Below are positions 45,449 through 54,091 of a DNA stretch of 64,000 bases, in pieces. Position numbers and translations under genes: made by a program. This DNA is from Arundinibacter roseus. GTDB lineage: Bacteria; Bacteroidota; Bacteroidia; Cytophagales; Spirosomataceae. Each line of letters begins with the position of its first letter. The first letter of the stretch is position 1. Under the pieces are notes generated by a model. That model saw only the letters and a program-made list of their open reading frames with translations, made no database searches and was not told the origin of the DNA. Where the stretch lies: contig NZ_SMJU01000005.1 of assembly GCF_004348825.1 (NCBI RefSeq), forward strand, positions 1 to 64,000, given 5' to 3'.

Positions 45449-46636
45449 ATGCAAATCATCAAGAACTTACAAATAGCTATCGCACTCGTAGTAGTTTTCC
45501 TTACTGGATGCAGCACCCAACAAAGTGAAAATTCTAAAAATGAACTAATATTTTCACTTGATTCACTGGCAATAAAAATTGATTCAAGTCAATTGAATGG
45601 GTATGATACGTACGGATTTAATGCGGAACATAATGTATTTGTAGGATACAATTCGCCCCTGAATAGTTTTGATCTATATTCATTGGAAAGCAAAACAGCA
45701 GTTGGGCGTATTTCAGCAGGTACCGAAGGCCCGGATGGTATTGGTCAAATAGAAGGTATTTCGCCAATCGGTAAAGATTCGATTCTGATTCAACACTACG
45801 GACATTTGAAGATTTTAAATGCTTCCGGGAAAGTAATTAAAGATTACAACTACGTCGATCAAATAGAGAAAAACAATGACTTATCAGGAAATCCGATCAG
45901 CAATCAGTACGTGCCTCTTCGGTATAGTTCACGAACAAATTCTGTTTTATTGTACTCATTACGTGAAAGTTATGTAGAAAGCAACAAATCGCCGTTAAGT
46001 TTGTTTAACCTCACAAATTCTACCTTTGAGCAAATTCCGGTACGTTTTCCTAAATACTACAAAGAGGCAAACGGGAACTATGGCTTCATGAATTATACCA
46101 ATGGGAATGTGGTGAATGATACGTTAGTAGTTTACAATCACCTGTTTGCTCCTGCTATTTACAGCTATAATTTGAAAACAAAACAGAGCAAAGAATACGA
46201 ACAAGTGGAACTCGAAAAACAAATTAGAAGTATAAATATTTCAAAATCACCGGAAGAGTGGGAAAAACATGCACTTGAAAGTACGCACTATCTGGAAGTA
46301 TTATATGATCCTTATCGGCAGTTATACTATCAATTTATCTGGAAAGGGATTTCGCCCAAAGATCACAGCAACGAACACAATTCGTTTTTAGACAAAGAAT
46401 TACACCTCAGAGTATTCACTCCTGATTTTAAACAAATTGGTGAATATGGTTTAGCTAAACACACCTACACACCCTTTAATTGGTTTGTTTCAAAGCACGG
46501 AATTATATTGAGTAATAATCATCCAAATAACAAAAATTTTAGAGAAAATTATCTTAGGTTTTATATTCTGCAATTTAAAAAAATTCATAAAAAATCAAAT
46601 ATTTACTTTTCCTCAGTAATTTATCGCAATAATTAA
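45449..46636 (+). CDS. DUF4221-like lipoprotein, paralogue
   Basis: 395 residues with a lipoprotein signal ending in LTGC. The motif EGPDGIGQIEG and the blade-like repeats (FDLYSLESKTAVGRISAG, HLKILNASGKVIKDYNY) identify DUF4221. It is 3 bp downstream of the preceding paralogue and equally AT-rich, so the pair probably arose by duplication. Function unknown. Confidence 0.85.
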   Translation: MQIIKNLQIAIALVVVFLTGCSTQQSENSKNELIFSLDSLAIKIDSSQLNGYDTYGFNAEHNVFVGYNSPLNSFDLYSLESKTAVGRISAGTEGPDGIGQIEGISPIGKDSILIQHYGHLKILNASGKVIKDYNYVDQIEKNNDLSGNPISNQYVPLRYSSRTNSVLLYSLRESYVESNKSPLSLFNLTNSTFEQIPVRFPKYYKEANGNYGFMNYTNGNVVNDTLVVYNHLFAPAIYSYNLKTKQSKEYEQVELEKQIRSINISKSPEEWEKHALESTHYLEVLYDPYRQLYYQFIWKGISPKDHSNEHNSFLDKELHLRVFTPDFKQIGEYGLAKHTYTPFNWFVSKHGIILSNNHPNNKNFRENYLRFYILQFKKIHKKSNIYFSSVIYRNN

Positions 46637-46655
46637 CCTAAACAATTTATATACT

Positions 46656-47855
46656 ATGTATAAAATATCGAAAAAAGTAATCCTTCACTACCTGAATATG
46701 TACGTACGACTCCTGCTCTTTATAGGCTTTACCTCTTTTGTAATGGCGTGCAACACTACCGGGAATGCGCCCGAGCTATTGATCGATAATACCTCCCTAT
46801 CGAATGGAATTGATGGCGATATTTTCTTTGAAGACATTGAATTAAAACGACTACAAACTCCACTAGAAAGTCTCGTGTCCGAAACAGCCATTTTGGTTGG
46901 ATACGAAGGGTGGGTCTATCAGTTGGATGGCTATAAATCCCGGCGATTTAATGCCTTTAATCCTGAGGGAAAATTGATCGCCACAATTGATCAAAGTCTG
47001 CTTGCCGAAAAACTCCATGTGGAAAGTCAGGTGGTTGATGTTGACGTAAATAAAACGGGCGTGTATATTCTGCTGAGCAATCCAAATTATATCCTGAGCT
47101 TTACGCACGACATGCAGCTACGCGACACCCTACGGCTTGCTTTTGACGCGCATAGCATCAAACATCTGCCAAGTGGCGATTTTTTGATTTATAAAACCTT
47201 ACAGGCCGATACGCAGGAAAGCCCCCGCTATTTTTATCATCTCATCCTGACGGATGCCTCCGGAGAATTCAAAAAGGGCCTTTTTCCATTTACGCTTCCC
47301 GAAGGAGCACGCGCTTTTGTAGACATCAACTTTCCCTTTGGCCATGATTTACAGGAGCAGGTGGTTTTTTCAAGAACGATGAATGATACACTCTATGTGC
47401 TGTCCAAAGATCTCAGCAAAATAGAATCAACCCGGATTGTTCAGTTTAAGAACAAAATGCTGAAAATGGAGGAGTTTCCCGACAAATCAAAACTTGTAGA
47501 AATGATGCTGAATCCAGAATTGTCGCGTCCCTTTGGAATGGGCAATTTTCAGGAAGACAGGCATACGCTGAGCCTTGTTCTGGGACAAAACGCCCGAACG
47601 GTTTGGTATGTGCAGCAACAGGCCTCAGGGAAATCGGGCATTGGGTCGTTTGTATTTTCCAAAAAACAAAATGCTACCTTTCCCGTGCCGATCTATAAGG
47701 ATGGAAGTGATTTTATGGGCATCCTGGAAGAAAGCACGCTGGAGAAATTGCCGCTCGCAAAAACAGCAAGCCCGTCCATAAAAAAAGTTTACGACGACAT
47801 TCGGAACAATGGCGCAAGCTACGCCGTCTATTTCAAAACCAAAAAACAACCCTAA
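46656..47855 (+). CDS. Six-bladed beta-propeller lipoprotein
   Basis: 399 residues. Two ATGs (46656, 46698) are possible. The second gives a compact signal MYVRLLLFIGFTSFVMAC with the lipid Cys. The mature part carries propeller-type repeats: GWVYQLDGYKSRRFNAFNPEG, VDVDVNKTGVYILLSNPNYI and LYVLSKDLSKIEST. It belongs to the six-bladed beta-propeller (BF3164/DUF5128-like) group of Bacteroidetes lipoproteins. Its base composition is less AT-rich than the two genes before it, so the run seems mosaic. It lies 19 bp downstream of the DUF4221 pair and 4 bp before the DUF3738-like gene. Confidence 0.8.
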   Translation: MYKISKKVILHYLNMYVRLLLFIGFTSFVMACNTTGNAPELLIDNTSLSNGIDGDIFFEDIELKRLQTPLESLVSETAILVGYEGWVYQLDGYKSRRFNAFNPEGKLIATIDQSLLAEKLHVESQVVDVDVNKTGVYILLSNPNYILSFTHDMQLRDTLRLAFDAHSIKHLPSGDFLIYKTLQADTQESPRYFYHLILTDASGEFKKGLFPFTLPEGARAFVDINFPFGHDLQEQVVFSRTMNDTLYVLSKDLSKIESTRIVQFKNKMLKMEEFPDKSKLVEMMLNPELSRPFGMGNFQEDRHTLSLVLGQNARTVWYVQQQASGKSGIGSFVFSKKQNATFPVPIYKDGSDFMGILEESTLEKLPLAKTASPSIKKVYDDIRNNGASYAVYFKTKKQP

Positions 47856-47859
47856 TTCT

Positions 47860-48516
47860 ATGAAACAATTGGTGCTATGTATTGCAAGTTTGCTGACGAT
47901 CCCTGCCTTTGGTCAGCAAAAACCAAAGGACATTCGGACCGAAGCCTACACCCTCACGATTCGGCCTGCCGCGGAGCCCCGTGCCACCGGGAAAGCCACC
48001 GGCGAGCGGCTTCTGTCGTGCTCGGGCTGTACGCTGCAGGACTTTGCTCAGTTGCTGGCGAAGCCTCATGCCCTAAAAGTTACGGCCCGTCAGCTTCGGA
48101 CCCAATACGACTTCAAGCTCACCTGGAAATCCGGAGAACTACCTGTACATCAGGAATCGATCATCCGTGCACTCGGCAAGGAGTTTGGCCTCAAAACCTC
48201 ACATACGCAACAGAGTGTACCTGCTTTTCGGGTCGTCCTGACAAGCCCCAAGCGGCTCTCGAAAACCCTCGAAATGGAGGATGGCGTGGCTTACAAAAAA
48301 GTGGATACGAAGGTATATTTTTATAAGACAAGCCCCGCAACTTTGGCCACAGAACTAACCCAACTCACGGGTATCCTGCATGAGGCTGATGGAATCAGGA
48401 AAGAGGAACTTACGCTCATGTTTGACACCAAACAGCTCGACGAAACCCTGCAAAAAGCAGGAATTACCCGCGTAGCGCTAGAAAAGAAGTTGAAGATCTA
48501 TCATCTCCGAGAGTAA
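47860..48516 (+). CDS. DUF3738 (TIGR03435)-like secreted protein
   Basis: 218 residues from the ATG at 47860; a frame open to 47809 overlaps the previous gene. A signal peptide (to about FGQQ) is followed by a pattern like the C-terminal part of DUF3738: CTLQDFAQLLAKPHALKV, RTQYDFKLTW, then IRALGKEFGLKTSHTQQS and FRVVL. The second half (SPATLATELTQLTGILHEAD, LTLMFDTKQ, LEKKLKIY) resembles the first and may be an internal duplication. The family is of unknown function and often sits near TlpA-type redox lipoproteins. The gene ends the four-gene run that starts with DUF4221. Confidence 0.65.
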   Translation: MKQLVLCIASLLTIPAFGQQKPKDIRTEAYTLTIRPAAEPRATGKATGERLLSCSGCTLQDFAQLLAKPHALKVTARQLRTQYDFKLTWKSGELPVHQESIIRALGKEFGLKTSHTQQSVPAFRVVLTSPKRLSKTLEMEDGVAYKKVDTKVYFYKTSPATLATELTQLTGILHEADGIRKEELTLMFDTKQLDETLQKAGITRVALEKKLKIYHLRE

Positions 48517-48547
48517 ACTAACGTGTGTTCATTTCTCCTTTCCGCAG

Positions 48548-48669
48548 GCTATGTCACACAGCCCCTGAAAACTAACGCAATGGGCCGCACTCACTCAAAA
48601 CCCAGGCAAAACGGGCTGGGTGACACAGCCCACGGTGTAGCAAAACGGGCTGTGCGACACAGCCCGTGG
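48548..48669. repeat. Tandem hairpin repeats
   Basis: Two near-identical 30-bp units (48606-48635 and 48640-48669) share GCAAAACGGGCTG and GACACAGCCC. The second forms a perfect hairpin, CGGGCTGTG-CGA-CACAGCCCG; the first is weaker. A partial third copy (ATGTCACACAGCCCC) starts near 48551. The intergenic DNA between the DUF3738-like and LuxR genes holds no gene. The units look like a REP-type palindromic element. Confidence 0.75.
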
Positions 48670-48809
48670 AACAGGCACCAACCAATAAAAGTTAAATTTT
48701 TTCAATTATTAGTAACAAAATCTATTTTCCTATTGCATGATAAAAGTGACTTACCTATCTTGCCCACAAAACAAAACCCTCACGCAAACTAGGTAAACCG
48801 TTCCTCCAC

Positions 48810-49427
48810 ATGCATATGTTCACCCTCTTACCCAACCCCCTCCCCACCACAGCTGCCGCCTTTGTGGAGCATGCCGGGCGGTTTGTACAATCCTCGCCCC
48901 AACGCCTGACGCAAGCCCACCTGCCCGACACCTGCCCGCAGCTGCTCCTGCTCGGAGCCGACTGCCTTGCCTGTCCGGACGCGAGGTCGTGGCTTACCCG
49001 GTTTTCGACGGCCTATCGGGTCATTTTTTCGTTGGAGGCACCTACGCCCGAACTCCTGCTTGAAGCCGATGCCGTCCTCCACCCGCTGGACGACCCCTGC
49101 GTCGTTGACGCCTGCCTGAGTGCCTACCGAAGGCAGATGCCCTACGTATCGGCGGTGCATGTGCCGGGGCTCACGCAACTCATGACCCGCCTGCGTTTGC
49201 TCAGCACCCGCGAGTGGCAGATCTTTATGCACCTACGCAAGGATACCCCAAGCGCACAGATTGCCCACCGTTTGTGTATAAGCGAGGATACCGTAAAGAA
49301 CCACCGAAAGGCGATCCGAAAAAAACTCGGCCTGCAGGGCGGAAAAAATAGGCTTATGCACTTTGCGAAATTGTATGAGTTGCATCAGCAATTGGTGCCG
49401 GAAGAGGTAAGGGAAATAAACGATTAA
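48810..49427 (+). CDS. LuxR-type DNA-binding response regulator-like protein
   Basis: 205 residues. The C-terminal HTH (about 133-190) reads LSTREWQIFMHLRKDT, SAQIAHRLCISEDTVKNHRK and KKLGLQGGKNRLMHFAKLY, a clear NarL/LuxR-type helix-turn-helix. The N-terminal ~125 residues may be a degenerate receiver-like domain (LLLLGADCLACPDARSWL, YRVIFSL), but I see no phosphorylatable Asp in the usual context. It is the only DNA-binding protein in the 44-57 kb cluster and is thus the best candidate to regulate it (inference). The start could also be at the ATG two codons later. Confidence 0.85.
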   Translation: MHMFTLLPNPLPTTAAAFVEHAGRFVQSSPQRLTQAHLPDTCPQLLLLGADCLACPDARSWLTRFSTAYRVIFSLEAPTPELLLEADAVLHPLDDPCVVDACLSAYRRQMPYVSAVHVPGLTQLMTRLRLLSTREWQIFMHLRKDTPSAQIAHRLCISEDTVKNHRKAIRKKLGLQGGKNRLMHFAKLYELHQQLVPEEVREIND

Positions 49428-49502
49428 TTATAATACTTTCGCAAATTAAAAATACTAGTTTAACATCAAACCAGTTTCAAAACCCTCCTATTTATATATA
49501 TT

Positions 49503-50657
49503 ATGAAAACTAAAATAACCCTGCTTCTTTTACTATCAGTTCTTATTTCCTGTACAGATAAGGCTGCTCTTGATCAGCCAATAATTCATTCTATTGATAT
49601 TGTCAAAGAATTGGATAAAGCAGATTCGTTATCTCTAACCAATGAATTTGAAGTAAAGAAAATTATAGCTTTAAAAAATCCAGAAGAACTTCCAATCGTA
49701 GAAATTACTAAATTATTCATACATGATGGCAATATCTTTACTTTCGATCAAACGAGTTCGACTCTTTTGGCTTTCGATTCTACCGGTACTTATCAATATT
49801 CTATCGGAAAAATTGGTGAAGGAGAAGGCGAGTTTATCGATTTAAGTGATGTTGCCCTTGATAAAGAAAAGAACGTGCTTTTTCTATTTTCCAATAGCAG
49901 CCGAGCTCTGTATACGTTTACGCCAGAGGGAGCGTTTTTAAAGAAGTATAAAATCCCATTTTATGCTTCTTCTATCGCTCTACTTCCGGACAGTAATTTG
50001 GCATTCTACATCAACTATAATACGAGTGAGGCAAACGCAATGCACAATGTACTAATTACGGATCAATCAGGAAATATTAAAGAGAAATATATGCCCTACA
50101 CAAGTGAAAGTACTCCATCCCTTGATATCAGTGGCTATGTAGGAGAGAATCAAGCAGGAGCGCTCGCTTCTACGGCTTTTTCGGATACTATTTATCAGTT
50201 GAGCAATGCAGGAATTTCCCCAAAATATGTACTCAAATTAGGCAAGTTTCAGTACAAAAACTTTGAGAAAAAAGATGTGATGGCGATTATGCAGGATTTG
50301 CCCAGCCACTATTTTTTAAAATCCAGATTTGTAGAAACAGCTAATTGGCTGACATTTACAATAGGACATAAAGGAAAAGAGAGCAAATTTTTCTACAATC
50401 CATCTATAAATTATTCTATTTCTGACGTTCAATTTAATAAGTATTCTTCTATACATTATTTAAAACAACCCCTGGCAATTATAAACAATATGTTTGTTTC
50501 TCAGTTTTTTTCAGACTATTTTATTTATATGAAAGAGGATAGAGAAAAAATCCTCAGCCAAGTAAAAAAAGAAGACAGTAAATTATTTGAGCTATTTTCA
50601 AATAGTAAAGATACGAACCATCCAACATTAGTATTTTTTTCTAAGAAAGAGAAGTGA
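49503..50657 (+). CDS. Six-bladed beta-propeller lipoprotein
   Basis: 384 residues with a lipoprotein signal ending in LISC. The propeller core is clear: NIFTFDQTSSTLLAFDSTG, the hallmark GEGEGEFIDLSDVALD, VLFLFSNSSRALYTFTPEG and KYKIPFYASSIALLPDS. This is the BF3164/DUF5128-like six-bladed propeller family, of unknown function. The DNA is AT-rich like the DUF4221 pair. It follows the LuxR-type regulator by 75 bp and is closed by a hairpin terminator, so regulator and propeller may form one unit. Confidence 0.85.
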   Translation: MKTKITLLLLLSVLISCTDKAALDQPIIHSIDIVKELDKADSLSLTNEFEVKKIIALKNPEELPIVEITKLFIHDGNIFTFDQTSSTLLAFDSTGTYQYSIGKIGEGEGEFIDLSDVALDKEKNVLFLFSNSSRALYTFTPEGAFLKKYKIPFYASSIALLPDSNLAFYINYNTSEANAMHNVLITDQSGNIKEKYMPYTSESTPSLDISGYVGENQAGALASTAFSDTIYQLSNAGISPKYVLKLGKFQYKNFEKKDVMAIMQDLPSHYFLKSRFVETANWLTFTIGHKGKESKFFYNPSINYSISDVQFNKYSSIHYLKQPLAIINNMFVSQFFSDYFIYMKEDREKILSQVKKEDSKLFELFSNSKDTNHPTLVFFSKKEK

Positions 50658-50676
50658 GAACAGTTCAACTACTACT

Positions 50677-50714
50677 TACCTTTGTTGTTGAGAATTTCAA
50701 CAAAGGTAAAAAAA
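50677..50714 (+). terminator. Terminator after the propeller lipoprotein
   Basis: TACCTTTGTTG (50677-50687) pairs with CAACAAAGGTA (50698-50708) around a 10-nt loop. It is followed mostly by A on this strand, so it may instead act as a 3'-end structure. Confidence 0.6.
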
Positions 50715-51045
50715 CGAAATTTAAAAATGCAATTCCAAGGAATACTGTACAAAAAAGTGTTATTATTGGTTGATTAGTTTTCTTGTTTAATTCAAAATCA
50801 CGAAATTCTCTATACAAGTTTAAGCTTTTAGTATGTTATAATTGGGGAATTAATAGGTTTATCAAAATACATGAATATGTACTTTGTATAGGCAAAACCT
50901 TTGATAGCAATGCAGTACTTTGTGCTGTGTTGCTTTATTCATTTCCACCCCAAAAAAAATTCCAAATTCAAATCCTTTTCATTACCAGTAAAGTCCATAG
51001 TTTTACGACGCACTTATACTCACTTACCCCCTCATCATTGAACAC
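50715..51045. other. Intergenic region before the RND operon
   Basis: About 330 bp of AT-rich DNA with no supported gene. It must contain the promoter of the efflux operon, but I see no clear operator. Confidence 0.5.
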
Positions 51046-52140
51046 ATGAATCAGCCGTTTAGGAGCTTGTTTTATATAGTACTCGGCCTGATGCTGACTA
51101 CCGCCTGTCAGTCGCCGCGTGTATCGGAGGAAGACGCCCTCGCCGGGGCAGACACCACCGCCCGGGAGCTGCCGCTTGTGGAGGTTGCAACGGCACAACG
51201 GCGGCCCTTTGCCACACAGGTCATCAGCAATGGCCGGGTAGTGGTGCCGCAGCAGGCAGAGCTTTCGTTTCGTAGCCCCGGCACAATTGAGCGGGTTTAC
51301 GTGCAAAATGGCGCAAGCGTAGCCGCCGGGCAGCTGTTGGCCTCCCTTTACAACGCAGACGCGCAGCTTGCCCTGCAAAAAGCCGAACTCCAACTCGCCG
51401 AAAGCCGGGTGGAGATCAACGACCTGCTGATTACGCAAGGCGGCAGGCGTGGCGACACGAGCTCGGTGTCGGCAGAAATCTACCGGTTCATTCGCCTGCG
51501 CAGCGGCTACGACCGGGCGCTGTTGGCGGTGCGGGAGGCACGTCTGCTGCTGGAAAATACCTACCTGCGGGCACCGATGCCGGGCGTGGTAGCCAACCTC
51601 ACGCTCTCGGCCCACAACCCCACACCTGTAGGGAAGCCATTTTGTATTCTCCTCAACCGCACCGAGTTGCGGGTGGTATGTCCCCTGCTCGAATCTGAAC
51701 TTGCCACCGTGCAGGCCGGACAAACGGCCCGGATCGAAACCCTGGGGGCGGGCGGTGGGTCGTACGCAGCGCAGGTCGTTACGCTGAATCCACTGGTGAG
51801 CAGTGAGGGGCTTGTCGAGGCAACGCTGCGGCTGCAAAAGCCCGACGCGCGCCTGCTTTCGGGCATGAATGTACGCGTGGTGATTGAAAAATCGCTGCCC
51901 AACCAACTCGTTGTGCCCAAAGCCGCCGTGGTAGAGCGCAACGGCCGCAAGGTGGTGTTTAGCTTCGCCGACGGCCTTGCCAAGTGGAACTACGTAACTA
52001 CCGGCCCCGAAAACAGTACCGACCTGTGTATTCTGGAAGGCCTGGAACCGGGGCAGCAACTGATTGTTTCGGGAAATCTGAATCTGGGCCACGATGCCAA
52101 AGTGGAGGTCAGGAAGGCTGATGCCGCCGATGCACCCTGA
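51046..52140 (+). CDS. RND efflux periplasmic adaptor (membrane fusion protein)
   Basis: 364 residues. The lipoprotein signal ends at C21 (LTTAC). The usual HlyD/AcrA order follows: ELSFRSPGTIERVYVQNGASVAAGQLLASL (first biotinyl-lipoyl half, about 65-95), a helical hairpin (LALQKAELQLAESRVEIND), TYLRAPMPGVVANL (second lipoyl half), and beta-barrel and membrane-proximal domains (RVVIEKSLPNQLVVPKAAV). It joins the pump to the outer-membrane channel. It is the first gene of the efflux operon, followed by a TolC-like channel and the RND pump. Confidence 0.93.
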   Translation: MNQPFRSLFYIVLGLMLTTACQSPRVSEEDALAGADTTARELPLVEVATAQRRPFATQVISNGRVVVPQQAELSFRSPGTIERVYVQNGASVAAGQLLASLYNADAQLALQKAELQLAESRVEINDLLITQGGRRGDTSSVSAEIYRFIRLRSGYDRALLAVREARLLLENTYLRAPMPGVVANLTLSAHNPTPVGKPFCILLNRTELRVVCPLLESELATVQAGQTARIETLGAGGGSYAAQVVTLNPLVSSEGLVEATLRLQKPDARLLSGMNVRVVIEKSLPNQLVVPKAAVVERNGRKVVFSFADGLAKWNYVTTGPENSTDLCILEGLEPGQQLIVSGNLNLGHDAKVEVRKADAADAP

Positions 52141-52615
52141 GGATTTTTTTTAAGTAGCGTTTAGCTGTTAGCTTGCTCATTTAATTGATTATCAGCTTAT
52201 TAGAATTAATTTTTATTAAAATAGCTTATTCTAACCTTGCTTGATTATTTAGGAACCGATGCATTGTACACGATGGGACGCTCCTAACGGAGCTCATGTA
52301 TTTTAAATTCAAAATATTTCTACAAACAGGTCGCCTCTCCGAGGCTAATTCTATAAAAATCAATGAATTAAGCATTTGAGCAAAATCATATTAGGTTTGA
52401 AAATACCACAAAGTGTTGATTTACAATAACATAGACCCAAATGGCAAATAACCTAATTCCTAATAGCTACTTATTGAACGGTTCTAAAATGTATATTCAA
52501 AAAATGCTATAAACCCCTAATTATCAGAATATTAAAAAAATTAATGACTAATCACCTACTTGCAAACAGCTACCAACACAAGCTTTCGATCCACAAGCTG
52601 ACGGCGCTATCACGA
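52141..52615. other. Intergenic region with dispersed repeat
   Basis: 475 bp of AT-rich DNA between the adaptor and TolC-like genes, which is long for one operon. It contains copy B of the dispersed palindromic repeat. No gene is evident. Confidence 0.6.
52275..52346 (-). repeat. Dispersed palindromic repeat, copy B
   Basis: Read on the minus strand this 72-bp element starts AGCCTC-GGA-GAGGCGACC, has TGTTTGTAGA, and ends AGCTCCGTTAGGAGCGTCCC. Both arms match copy A at 19601-19673; only the central ~25 bp differ. It lies within the efflux operon, between adaptor and channel genes. Confidence 0.8.
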
Positions 52616-54082
52616 ATGACTACACGACTCCCCCTCTTCCTGCTGTTTGTGCTGCTGAGCCTGTTGCCTGTGTGCCCGGCGCAGTCGCAACGGACGCTGA
52701 GCCTGTCGGATGCCATAGCGTTGGCGCAGCGGCAGTCGCCCTATTACTTTCGGGCCAAAAACACCTACGAGACCGGCTATTGGCAGTTCCAAAATTTTCA
52801 GGCCGGATTTAAGCCACAAATCAGGCTCAACGCTACTATCCCTACCTTCTTTCGGGCCATCAATCCCATCACGCAGCCGGACGGCAGCATTCAGTTTCGG
52901 CGGGTCACGCAGGCCAACAACAGCCTGGGCGTGAGCCTTGTGCAGAACATCGGGGCCACGGGCGGGCAGCTGTTACTCGGGACACGGCTGCAACGGACGG
53001 ATAATTTTGGCGGTGCCGAAAGCAGCTATTTTTTATCAACGCCCGTGAGTTTCTCGTACTATCAGGAATCTTTGCTTTACAACGACCTGCGGTGGCAGCG
53101 GAAATTGCAGCCGCTGTATTTTCAGACGGCAGAAAAAAACTACGCAGAAGAGCTCGAAGAAGCGGCGCTGCAGGGCGCAACTTTGTTTATGGCTACGCTC
53201 GTAGCGCAGGTCACAGCCGACATCACGGCGGCTAACCTTGCCAATGCGGACTCGCTTTATTTGCTCACCAAAGAGCGCTTTGCTCTCGGCACGGTGGCCC
53301 AAAGCGACCTGCTGCAACTGGAACTGAATGTACTGAAAGCCAAAAATCAGCTGGCCACTGCCCGCCTGAATGCCGAAGCAAGTCTGCGCAACATGAAGCG
53401 TATTTTGGGCATCGACCTGGCCGAAGCCGTGGCGCTTCAGGAACCGCCGCTGCCGCTCAAAACGAGTCTGTCGTACGAAGTGGCGCTGGAAGAAGCCCGC
53501 AGCAATCGACAGAATGTGCTGGAATTCAGCACCCGGCGGCTGGAAGCTGAACAGAAAATTGCCGAAGCCAAAGGAAAAAACAGCCTGCAATTTGGGCTAT
53601 CGGCCAATGTGGGCACGCAGCAAACCGCCACGAGCTTTGGCGGTGCGTACCGAAACCTGCAAAATCAACAGTACATTGGCGTGTCGCTCGACATGCCGAT
53701 ACAGGATTGGGGGCTGCGAAAATCGCAGATCAGGCTGGCCGAAGCCAACCGCGAGCTCGTGGAAGTGAACGTGCAGCAGGACGAGCTGACGTTTGAGCAG
53801 GAAATATTTTTGCAGGTCATGCGCTTTGGACAGCAGTACGATCAGCTGGCGTTGGCCCAAAAAGCCGATACCGTGGCGCAGCAGCGGCTGCATATTACCA
53901 AAGAGCGCTACCTGGTGGGCAAAGTAGGCATCACCGATCTTAATCTGGCTCTGGAAGAAAACATCCGGGCGCGCGAAGGCTACATTCAGAGCCTGAGTGC
54001 GTATTGGCTGGCTTTTTATACCCTGCGACGGCTCACGCTTTATGATTTTGAGAAAAAACAGTCGATTCGCTACCAACCCTGA
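52616..54082 (+). CDS. TolC-family outer-membrane efflux channel
   Basis: 488 residues from the ATG at 52616, which gives a signal peptide (MTTRLPLFLLFVLLSLLPVC, cut near AQSQ). A frame open to 52544 adds 24 residues and lacks a signal. The mature part has the two TolC repeats with long helices (LSLSDAIALAQRQSPYYFRAK, LANADSLYLLTKERFALGT and its counterpart QQRLHITKERYLVGKVGITD, LNLALEENIRAREGYIQ). It forms the outer-membrane trimer of the tripartite pump. It ends 9 bp before the RND gene. Confidence 0.92.
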   Translation: MTTRLPLFLLFVLLSLLPVCPAQSQRTLSLSDAIALAQRQSPYYFRAKNTYETGYWQFQNFQAGFKPQIRLNATIPTFFRAINPITQPDGSIQFRRVTQANNSLGVSLVQNIGATGGQLLLGTRLQRTDNFGGAESSYFLSTPVSFSYYQESLLYNDLRWQRKLQPLYFQTAEKNYAEELEEAALQGATLFMATLVAQVTADITAANLANADSLYLLTKERFALGTVAQSDLLQLELNVLKAKNQLATARLNAEASLRNMKRILGIDLAEAVALQEPPLPLKTSLSYEVALEEARSNRQNVLEFSTRRLEAEQKIAEAKGKNSLQFGLSANVGTQQTATSFGGAYRNLQNQQYIGVSLDMPIQDWGLRKSQIRLAEANRELVEVNVQQDELTFEQEIFLQVMRFGQQYDQLALAQKADTVAQQRLHITKERYLVGKVGITDLNLALEENIRAREGYIQSLSAYWLAFYTLRRLTLYDFEKKQSIRYQP

Positions 54083-54091
54083 TTCTGCCGC

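Noticed and set aside
48523-48792. 89-codon frame over the hairpin repeats
   Set aside because: Most of its length is the palindromic repeat DNA, so the frame is a by-product.
50968-52092. 374-codon antisense frame over the adaptor gene
   Set aside because: The plus-strand adaptor is a clear family member, and the antisense frame shows no domain.
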